Below, in pieces: positions 17,677 through 24,314 of a stretch of DNA of 64,000 bases. Every line of letters begins with the position of its first letter. Positions within the stretch are counted from its first letter, which is position 1. The notes below the pieces were generated by a model. The model ran no database searches. It had not been told where the DNA came from and saw only the letters and a program-made list of their open reading frames with translations. The DNA is from Streptomyces sp. M41(2017) (GTDB lineage: Bacteria; Actinomycetota; Actinomycetes; Streptomycetales; Streptomycetaceae). The stretch covers positions 1,178,001-1,242,000 of the forward strand of contig NZ_MWFK01000002.1 in NCBI RefSeq assembly GCF_002078175.1. Reading direction: 5' to 3'. The translations under genes were made by a program, and so were the position numbers.

Positions 17677-20045
17677 GCGATCCCGTGCGGGCGCTGGCCG
17701 GGGACCTCGGTCCGCAGCCGCGCGAGCAGCAGTTCGCGCTCGGCGGCGAAGGCCGGGTCCGCCTGATAGTCGGAGTGGCCGAGGATCGGTGCGGGCAGCG
17801 GCTGCCGTGCGGTGCGGCCGTAGGCGAGCGGGTCCTTGAGGGGTTCGTGGTCGACCTCGGGGCCGCAGTCGCCGGGCAGCCGGACGGGTCCGCCGATCGG
17901 GTCGGTCGGGCGGTACAGATTGCGCCAGCAGGCGACCTCGCGGTGGAGTGAGGCGAGGGCGGAGGGTCCGAAGTGGGCCGGGAACCAGCGCCCGTAGAGG
18001 CGCTCCAGCGGGGAGCCGTAGGTGAGCAGGGCGATCCGCCGACGGGTCGCGGGCCGCAGCTGCCAGGCCGCTGCGGCGGCCAGCACACTGCCCTGGGAGT
18101 GTCCGGAGAGCACGAGCCGCCCGCCGGTGGCGCGGGTCCAGGTGGCCATGCGCCAGGTGAGGTCGGGCACGGCGCGCTCGGCGTAGCAGGGTGGCGCGAA
18201 AGGGTGGGCGGCGCGCGGCCAGAAGGTGCCGACGTCCCAGAGGATGCCGATGGTGCGGCGGGCCGCGGGGTCCTTGTAGGCGCGGCGGCCCCAGGTGACG
18301 AAGAGTATGAAGCCGAGCCCGATCAGCCAGGAACCGAGTGCCTGGGCGGTCTCGGCCGCGCCGTGGACGATGCCGTACGTCCCTCGTGCGGCCTCGCTCG
18401 GGGCGTCGCCGGTGGCGAACGCGCCGGCCACCGCGCCCGCTCCGAGCAGGAGCGTCGCGAAGGAGACGACGCCGACCATGAACGGCGCGCGGTCGGTGAG
18501 GCCGGACATCGCGCGGGTGCTCGCGATGCGGCGGGTGCGGGTGGTGTCCTTGGGTTCCCCCGGGTAGTCGCGTTCGACGGCGTTCATCTCGCGGCGCCGC
18601 AGTGTCCAGGTGCGGCGGCCGAGGCGGGCGACGACGGCGAACAGGACGAGGAGGAGCGGCGGGATCGCGGAGGCCTGCCAGGTGAGCAGGACGGGCGGGC
18701 CGGGGATCGAGTGCCGGGTTCCGTCGAGCCAGTCGGCGACCCGCTGGGAGACGCCTCCGGACATCACACCGCCCAGGGCGCAGGCGAGCATGGCGACGGC
18801 GGGTCCGGCGAGGCCGTGCATCGCGGTGCGGGTGTCGACGGGGGCGTCCGGCCTGCCCGGGGCGCCCCAGGTCGCGGGGTTCGTGCGGTACAGGAAGTGG
18901 GCCACGAGGCCGAGCCCGATGACGAGCAGACCCTGGACGAGGGCGAGGCCGCCGAACGTGGCGTCGCCGGGGAGGCGTCCGGTCGCGTGCCATTCGGGGC
19001 GTGACCAGCCGGCGTAGACCAGGGCGAGGGCGAGCAGCAGGATCGCGCCCTGGGGCAGCAGACGGACCAGTGTCCGGTCGCGCCCCCGGTCGATGCGGTT
19101 CTCGCTGCGGCCCCGGCGGCAGACCACCCAGAGCACAACGGCCGCCGCCAGCACGAGGGTTGTGTTCAGGAGGGTGCCCAGCACGTTCAGCGCGCCGGGT
19201 CCGCCCGGTCCGCGGTCGTGGCGTGAGGCGGAGGCGGTCACGGCCGCGGCGACGGTGAGGAAGCCGGCAGCGGTGTGCGCCGCGCGCAGCCGGGCCACCA
19301 GGCGGCGCCCGTACCAGAAGCCGGGGCGGCCGAGTCCGGTGCCGTCGGTCTCCTCGTCGGGTTCGGCCCGGCGGGACATCGGCTGCTGGGACTCGTACGC
19401 GCTCCAGGTGCGGTGGGAGAGGTACCAGAGGACCGCGGTGAGCGCGGCGGGGACGAGGGCGGCCAGGGCGAGGCGGCGGCCCGGCTGGCTCCACCAGCCG
19501 GCGTCGGGGCGGTCCGGTGAGAGGAATCCGAGCCAGGAGTGGTTACGGACGCAACGGCGGGTGCCGGCGCACTGCCAGGCGGCCAGGTCGAGGGCCACCT
19601 CGCAGGCGGCGGCCACCAGAAGCACGGTGAGGGTGAGCCCGGCGAGCCGGACGAGCAGGCCGTACAGGCGCACCGTGCGCGGGCGGTGGTGGGAGGCCGG
19701 GCGCATCCAGTGCGCGAGGTTGACCACCATGAACGGGAGCAGCACGAGCCACAGGGCACGGGCGCCGTTGCCGGAGGTGAGGTTGCACCACACGTACGCC
19801 TCGCGCACCGGGGCGCCGCGGTGGGCCTCCGGATGTTCCTCGGCGTCGGCGTCCTCCGCGCGGCGGAAGACGGCGGCGGTCGCGTCGCCGGTGACGCGGA
19901 CGGTCCGCGGATCGTCCAGCATGTCCTCGGGGGTCGCGCCCCCCACGCCGTGGACGAGGAGTTCCAGCGCCATGCCGTCCGCCTCGGGCCGGGGTAAGGC
20001 TCGTCCGTTCTCCCCGTCGGCGGTCTGTTCCGGTGCGTGTTCCAC
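17646..20045 (-). CDS. Polytopic membrane protein with lipase-like GHSQG domain
   Basis: A 799-residue protein. It starts with a short alpha/beta-hydrolase-like LELLVHGVGG, then has about ten membrane helices between residues 90 and 580. It ends in a cytosolic domain with LVLSGHSQGSVLA (nucleophile Ser650) and LTYGSPLERLYGRWFP, typical of lipases and esterases. The HGVGG stretch may provide the oxyanion hole in the folded protein. GTG 20045 has GGGGGAG nine bases upstream. Its last 31 bases overlap the end of the convergent AAA+ fusion gene, so transcription of the two may interfere. Substrate unknown. Confidence 0.75.
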   Translation of the reverse strand: MEHAPEQTADGENGRALPRPEADGMALELLVHGVGGATPEDMLDDPRTVRVTGDATAAVFRRAEDADAEEHPEAHRGAPVREAYVWCNLTSGNGARALWLVLLPFMVVNLAHWMRPASHHRPRTVRLYGLLVRLAGLTLTVLLVAAACEVALDLAAWQCAGTRRCVRNHSWLGFLSPDRPDAGWWSQPGRRLALAALVPAALTAVLWYLSHRTWSAYESQQPMSRRAEPDEETDGTGLGRPGFWYGRRLVARLRAAHTAAGFLTVAAAVTASASRHDRGPGGPGALNVLGTLLNTTLVLAAAVVLWVVCRRGRSENRIDRGRDRTLVRLLPQGAILLLALALVYAGWSRPEWHATGRLPGDATFGGLALVQGLLVIGLGLVAHFLYRTNPATWGAPGRPDAPVDTRTAMHGLAGPAVAMLACALGGVMSGGVSQRVADWLDGTRHSIPGPPVLLTWQASAIPPLLLVLFAVVARLGRRTWTLRRREMNAVERDYPGEPKDTTRTRRIASTRAMSGLTDRAPFMVGVVSFATLLLGAGAVAGAFATGDAPSEAARGTYGIVHGAAETAQALGSWLIGLGFILFVTWGRRAYKDPAARRTIGILWDVGTFWPRAAHPFAPPCYAERAVPDLTWRMATWTRATGGRLVLSGHSQGSVLAAAAAWQLRPATRRRIALLTYGSPLERLYGRWFPAHFGPSALASLHREVACWRNLYRPTDPIGGPVRLPGDCGPEVDHEPLKDPLAYGRTARQPLPAPILGHSDYQADPAFAAERELLLARLRTEVPGQRPHGIAQDSSGRSSE

Positions 20046-20326
20046 TGTTCCGCACTCCCCCGGGCAACGCGTGCCACATCTGTCATGTTCAGGCACAAGG
20101 ATCGCGGCTGGGCGGCGCCGGGCACAGCCGAACGCGCGGAATCTCCCCGATACGTGTGAAAGTGACGGCTCTGGAGGGCCGGAACGGGCGTGCGGGCAGT
20201 GGCGCGACCGACGGTGTCCCGTGCGAGGATGGGACCTCCTCCAGACCTCGGACAAGGAGAACGTCCACGTGGGAGTGGGTTCGGACGGAGTGTCGGGCAG
20301 GCAGCGGCGAAAGGACCGAAGCGGTC

Positions 20327-21157
20327 GTGAGTGAGAATCAGAACCTCCTCGCGGAGCAGCGTCGCGCCCTGATCCTCGACGAGGTGCGCCGGCGCGGCGG
20401 CGTCCGTGTGAACGAACTGACGCGCAAGCTCGGTGTGTCCGACATGACGGTCCGCCGCGATCTCGACGCGCTGGCCCGTCAGGGTGCCGTCGAGAAGGTG
20501 CACGGCGGCGCGGTCCCGGTGGCCGAGGCGAGCACGCACGAGCCGGGTTTCGAGGCCAAGTCGGGTCTGGAGCTGACCGCGAAGGAGGACATCGCGCGGG
20601 CGGCGGCGGAACTGGTCGCGCCCGGGTCGGCGATCGCGCTCTCCGGCGGTACCACGACGTACGCGCTGGCGCATCGGCTCCTGGACGTCCCGGACCTGAC
20701 CGTGGTCACCAACTCGGTGCGGGTGGCGGACGTGTTCCACTCGGCGCAGCGCACGTCGGGCCAGCGGCAGGGCGGCGCCACGGTGGTCCTCACGGGCGGG
20801 GTCCGCACGCCGTCCGACTCGCTCGTCGGGCCGGTGGCCGATCAGGCCATCGCGACCCTGCACTTCGACGTCCTCTTCCTCGGCGTGCACGGCATATCGC
20901 TGGAGGCGGGTCTGTCGACGCCGAACCTCGCGGAGGCGGAGACCAACCGCCGGCTGGTGCAGTCCGCGCGGCGGGTCGTCGTGGTCGCCGACCACACCAA
21001 GTGGGGCACGGTGGGCCTGAGTTCGTTCGCCGCCCTGGAGCAGGTCGACACGCTCGTCACCGACGGGGGTCTTCCGGCCGGAGCCCGGTCGGAGATAGCG
21101 GAGCATCTGCGGCGGCTGGTCGTGGCCGGTGAGCCCGAGGACGATACAGACATCTGA
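20327..21157 (+). CDS. DeoR-family transcriptional regulator
   Basis: A 276-residue regulator. The N-terminal DeoR helix-turn-helix spans about residues 12-60 (RRGGVRVNELTRKL, then VSDMTVRRDLDAL). The C-terminal sugar-phosphate sensor domain contains ALSGGTTTYALAHRL and VVVADHTKWG. Members repress sugar catabolic genes and respond to phosphorylated sugars. No sugar genes adjoin it, so the target is unknown. GTG 20327 is preceded by AAGGA at 11 bases. A second DeoR protein (39650-40429) serves the amino-sugar operon. Confidence 0.85.
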   Translation: MSENQNLLAEQRRALILDEVRRRGGVRVNELTRKLGVSDMTVRRDLDALARQGAVEKVHGGAVPVAEASTHEPGFEAKSGLELTAKEDIARAAAELVAPGSAIALSGGTTTYALAHRLLDVPDLTVVTNSVRVADVFHSAQRTSGQRQGGATVVLTGGVRTPSDSLVGPVADQAIATLHFDVLFLGVHGISLEAGLSTPNLAEAETNRRLVQSARRVVVVADHTKWGTVGLSSFAALEQVDTLVTDGGLPAGARSEIAEHLRRLVVAGEPEDDTDI

Positions 21158-21268
21158 CGGTCCGCCAGCTAGGGTGGCGCTGCCCGCGCCGCCGGAGCTG
21201 TCGCGGTGCCGGGCGCGAGGTCATCGATCGCTGCCGACCGGGACTGGTTCCCGCTGGGGGGTTCGCTC

Positions 21269-21748
21269 ATGGCACGCCGTCTGCGCCCGGTAGGAGCCGA
21301 CTTCGTCGAGACCGCTCCGGTGCGTCTGGTGTTCGCCCGGGAGGTGGCCGCCGCCCCGGAGGCGGTCTTCCGGGCGCTGGCCGAGGACGTCTCCGGCTGG
21401 AGCGACTGGTTCTCGGCGGTGACGCTGGCCCGGCCCACCGCCGACGGCGCGGGCCGCGAGCTGCGGCTGCGGGGCGGCACGCGGTTCGAGGAGACGGTTC
21501 TGGTCGCCGAGGCGCCCCGGACATACGCGTACCGGGTGGATGTCACGAACGCGCCGGGTATACGGGCGCTCGTCGAGGAGTGGCGGTTGACACCCGCCGG
21601 CCGGGGCACGTGTGTGCGGTGGACCTTCGCCGCCGACGGGTCGGCGCTGTTCCGTGGGGGCCTCACCGTGGGGCGGGCCGGTCTGGGCCGTGCCTTCCGC
21701 GGCGCGGTGACGGCCCTGGACCGGCGTCTGACGCCGGCCCCCGCCTGA
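21269..21748 (+). CDS. SRPBCC family protein
   Basis: A 159-residue START/SRPBCC-fold protein (polyketide cyclase/dehydrase-like). The fold pattern shows as FAREVAAAPEAVFRALAEDV at the start, WSDWFSAV, a central FEETVLVAEAPRTYAYRV and a long C-terminal helix. It binds a hydrophobic ligand of unknown identity. The ATG at 21269 lies after a G-rich stretch. A TAGGGT about 100 bases upstream may be a -10 box. Confidence 0.7.
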   Translation: MARRLRPVGADFVETAPVRLVFAREVAAAPEAVFRALAEDVSGWSDWFSAVTLARPTADGAGRELRLRGGTRFEETVLVAEAPRTYAYRVDVTNAPGIRALVEEWRLTPAGRGTCVRWTFAADGSALFRGGLTVGRAGLGRAFRGAVTALDRRLTPAPA

Positions 21749-21766
21749 ACTCCTGCCCCGTGTGGG

Positions 21767-22891
21767 TCAGTCCGGCCAGACACCGGTGCGCAGCAGGCTG
21801 GTGATCGCCTCGGTGTACGGGGCGATGTCCAGCCCCTGCTCCTCCAGCCACGTGTCCGAGTAGTACTTGTCGAGGTAGCGGTCGCCCGGGTCGCAGAGCA
21901 GGGTCACCACGCTGCCCCTGCGTCCCGCCGCCACCATCTCGGCGACGATCTTCAGGGCGCTCCACAGGCCGGTTCCGGTCGAACCTCCCGCCTTGCGGCC
22001 GATGGCCTGTTCCAGCGCGCGCACGGCGGCGACGCTGGCGGCGTCGGGGACCTTCATCATGCGGTCGACGGCACCCGGCACGAAGCTCGGTTCCATGCGC
22101 GGCCGGCCGATGCCCTCGATGCGTGAGCCGCAGTCGCAGGTGACGTCCGGGTCGCCGGTGGTCCAGCCCTCGAAGAAGCAGGAGTTCTCGGGGTCGGCGA
22201 CACAGATGCGGGTGTCCGCCTGCATGTAGTGGACGTAGCGCGCGAGGGTGGCCGAGGTGCCACCGGTGCCGGCCGTGGCGACGATCCACGCGGGTTCGGG
22301 GAACCGCTCCAACTCCAGTTGGCGGAAGATGGATTCGGCGATGTTGTTGTTGCCGCGCCAGTCCGTGGCGCGTTCCGCGTAGGTGAACTGGTCCATGTAG
22401 TGGCCGCCGGTCTCGACCGCGAGGGCGGCGGCCTCCTCGTACATCCGGCGCGAGTCGTCCACGAAGTGGCACCGGCCGCCGTGGAATTCGATGAGGCGGC
22501 ACTTCTCGGGGCTCGTGGTGCGGGGCATGACGGCGATGAAGGGCACGCCGATGAGCCCCGCGAAGTAGGCCTCGGAGACGGCGGTGGAACCGCTGGACGC
22601 CTCGATCACCGGGCGGTCAGGGCGGATCCATCCGTTGCACAGGCCGTACAGGAACAGGGAGCGGGCGAGGCGGTGCTTGAGGCTGCCGGTGGGGTGGGTC
22701 GACTCGTCCTTCAGGTACAGGTCGATGCCCCATGCCTCGGGCAGCGGGAAGCGGAGCAGGTGGGTGTCCGCCGAGCGGTTGGCGTCGGCCTGGACCTTGC
22801 GGACGGCCTCTTTGAGCCAGCTCCGGTACCTCTCGTCGGTACGGTCGACGTCGAGGGTCTCTCCGGTCCGGATCTGCTGGGGAGTGCTCAC
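21767..22891 (-). CDS. cds1: PLP-dependent cysteine desulfhydrase (Cds1-like)
   Basis: A 374-residue fold-type II PLP enzyme of the cysteine synthase family. The cofactor lysine is K72 in HPTGSLKHRLARSLF; EASSGSTAVSEA is the substrate-carboxylate loop and ATAGTGGTSATLARY binds the cofactor phosphate. The sequence matches the mycobacterial Cds1 group, which releases hydrogen sulfide, pyruvate and ammonia from L-cysteine and helps manage redox stress. GTG 22891 has AGGAG seven bases upstream. Its GTGA overlaps the stop codon of a 20-codon upstream ORF, implying translational coupling. Confidence 0.85.
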   Translation of the reverse strand: MSTPQQIRTGETLDVDRTDERYRSWLKEAVRKVQADANRSADTHLLRFPLPEAWGIDLYLKDESTHPTGSLKHRLARSLFLYGLCNGWIRPDRPVIEASSGSTAVSEAYFAGLIGVPFIAVMPRTTSPEKCRLIEFHGGRCHFVDDSRRMYEEAAALAVETGGHYMDQFTYAERATDWRGNNNIAESIFRQLELERFPEPAWIVATAGTGGTSATLARYVHYMQADTRICVADPENSCFFEGWTTGDPDVTCDCGSRIEGIGRPRMEPSFVPGAVDRMMKVPDAASVAAVRALEQAIGRKAGGSTGTGLWSALKIVAEMVAAGRRGSVVTLLCDPGDRYLDKYYSDTWLEEQGLDIAPYTEAITSLLRTGVWPD

Positions 22892-22950
22892 GGCAGGGCT
22901 CCTAACGCCTGGTGCCGACGCCGCTTGAACTGGTCGGACTCTTCGATCAT
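22888..22950 (-). CDS. Small ORF translationally coupled to cysteine desulfhydrase
   Basis: A 20-codon reading frame beginning ATG ATC GAA GAG. GGAAGG lies five bases upstream. Its TGA (22890-22888) overlaps the GTG of the Cds1-like gene as GTGA, so the two should be translationally coupled. The peptide (MIEESDQFKRRRHQAL, then GALP) is charged and has no cysteine, so it is not a classical Cys-run attenuator. It contains a TTA leucine codon, rare in Streptomyces and read by the bldA tRNA; that codon also forms part of the TTAGGAG ribosome-binding site for the next gene. An in-frame ATG at 22980 after AAAGGTG would give 30 codons. I know of no homologue. Confidence 0.5.
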   Translation of the reverse strand: MIEESDQFKRRRHQALGALP

Positions 22951-22986
22951 AAACACCTTCCGCACGCTTCTCACCTGCATAAACAC
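22948..22986 (-). repeat. Direct repeat of a start-site segment
   Basis: GTGTTTATG (minus strand) occurs at 22956-22948 and 22986-22978, 30 bases apart, each containing an in-frame ATG of the small ORF preceded by an AAGG-type ribosome-binding site. Confidence 0.7.
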
Positions 22987-23205
22987 ACCTTTGGGCGCCC
23001 CAAAGGCACCCCTGGGTACGGCGCGCGGGCGCCGGCGAGGGGGGCGCATACCGGCCTTTGCGCCCGGCGCCCCGACCGCCTCGCCATGCGCACTGGTGCT
23101 GGGCGCCGCCTGCGGGCAGACTGCCCCACGGGGCGATCGCCCCCGGCGGACGGAGAGCGGGAATCACGACAGGCACAGCCGCGGCGCACAAGGGGGCGGA
23201 GCAGC
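22951..23205. other. Divergent intergenic region
   Basis: Apart from the direct repeat and the hairpin at 22989-23007, which may regulate the small ORF and desulfhydrase, no gene or clear promoter is visible. Confidence 0.45.
22989..23007. promoter_or_regulatory. Hairpin or operator upstream of the Cds1 leader
   Basis: CCTTTGGG-CGC-CCCAAAGG is a perfect 8-bp inverted repeat directly upstream of the outer start of the small ORF. Its left part contains the AAAGG of a ribosome-binding site on the minus strand, so folding could block initiation; it could equally be a protein site. Confidence 0.5.
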
Positions 23206-23529
23206 ATGGGGGAGCCGGAGTTCACGGCCACGGGCGTACGGATCGGGAAGCGGCTGCGTTCGCTCACCCGGGCCGGACAGGTCCGGATCAGCGACGGCCG
23301 GCTGCAGTTGCTCACCAGCTACGGCAGTGAGATCGACAGTGCCCCCGTACAGGCGGTGCGCGCGTCGAAGCCCTGGTTCGCACACGAGGACCGGGCGTCG
23401 GCGGACGTCAACGGCACCCGCTATTCGCTCACCCTCGGCGAGCACGATCCCGCCCCTGGAAAGCCGGGGCCGCCTTCGGCGCGCCGCTTCATCGAAGCGG
23501 TCCGCAGGGCGGCGGGACACGGCCGCTGA
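23206..23529 (+). CDS. Small conserved-type protein, unknown function
   Basis: A 107-residue protein I do not recognise. It has no signal peptide or membrane helix, and a regular hydrophobic/charged pattern (IGKRLRSLTRAGQVRISDGR) that suggests a beta-rich fold. The ATG at 23206 follows AGGGGGCGGAG. Codon third positions are G/C-rich as expected for a real gene. It is divergent from the Cds1 region and precedes the RsbW-like kinase gene by about 200 bases. Confidence 0.55.
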   Translation: MGEPEFTATGVRIGKRLRSLTRAGQVRISDGRLQLLTSYGSEIDSAPVQAVRASKPWFAHEDRASADVNGTRYSLTLGEHDPAPGKPGPPSARRFIEAVRRAAGHGR

Positions 23530-23736
23530 GGCGGTCCACGACGACTCGGAAGGCACCGCGAGTTGCAGGACGGCGCCCCCTGGGTCACTCTGATGTCACT
23601 TCACTACTCTGGGTCAACCGGCGATAACGCTGCGAACCAGCCCGCCGGTCACCACAGCGGGCGGCCGTTCCACTCAGCCGCCCCGCTGGATCCGATCTCC
23701 GTCTTCTTCCGGACCTCAATTCGGGGAGTCGCAGCC

Positions 23737-24252
23737 GTGATCAGCCAGCCAAGCAGGCATTGCACGGTGGAGCTCCAAGCCCTGCCGTCGCGGATCGGCC
23801 AGGTCCGCAGAATCGTCTCTGCACAGTTGCGTTACTGGCATCTGGACCCCTTGATAGACCGGGCCGCGCTCGGAGTCACCGAGCTGCTCACCAACGTGCA
23901 CCTGCACGCCCAGCCCGACAAACAGTGCACCGTGAAGATCGAGCTGCTGCTCGACACGCTCACGGTCTCGGTGCGCGACCACGACCCGCGGCTTCCCGAG
24001 GTGCGGGAGGCGGACACCGGCGCCACGTGCGGGCGCGGCCTCGCCATGGTCGCCGCGGTCAGCGAGAACTGGGGCGCACGGCCCGACGGCGAGTCGGGCA
24101 AGGTCGTCTGGTTCACACTTCCGGCGAAGGCGCCCGTGGTGGCGTCCACGCTCCGCTCGCCGTACGAGATCTCCCGCGAGGCCCCGCTGCGGCAGACCGT
24201 CGACGTCCTTCGGCCGGAACACGCTCCCGCCCGGTCGGCCGTTGCCGGCTGA
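23737..24252 (+). CDS. RsbW-like ATP-binding anti-sigma regulatory protein
   Basis: A 171-residue GHKL-type ATPase of the anti-sigma factor/serine kinase group abundant in Streptomyces. The N-box is LGVTELLTNVHLHA and the G1/G2 region VRDHDPRLPEVR to CGRGLAMVAAVSENWG. It would bind or phosphorylate a sigma-factor or STAS partner, none of which is encoded nearby. GTG 23737 has GGGGAG eight bases upstream. The last 40 residues are an extension beyond the catalytic domain. Confidence 0.8.
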   Translation: MISQPSRHCTVELQALPSRIGQVRRIVSAQLRYWHLDPLIDRAALGVTELLTNVHLHAQPDKQCTVKIELLLDTLTVSVRDHDPRLPEVREADTGATCGRGLAMVAAVSENWGARPDGESGKVVWFTLPAKAPVVASTLRSPYEISREAPLRQTVDVLRPEHAPARSAVAG

Positions 24253-24314
24253 CCGGGCGGTGACCCCCGTCGCGTACGCCGCTCCCCCGAGCATGTCGTA
24301 CGGGTCCGGACGGC

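Noticed and set aside
15118..19494. A very long open frame on the minus strand (about 1,450 codons)
   Set aside because: It lies antisense to the beta-helix/AAA+ gene and partly in a shifted frame of the hydrolase gene; its protein is Arg/Pro/Gly-rich and has no domain. Long antisense frames are normal in high-G+C DNA.
22888..22950. Interpreting the Cds1 leader as a cysteine attenuator
   Set aside because: The peptide has no cysteine codon and no terminator/antiterminator pair is visible; coupling is the better reading.
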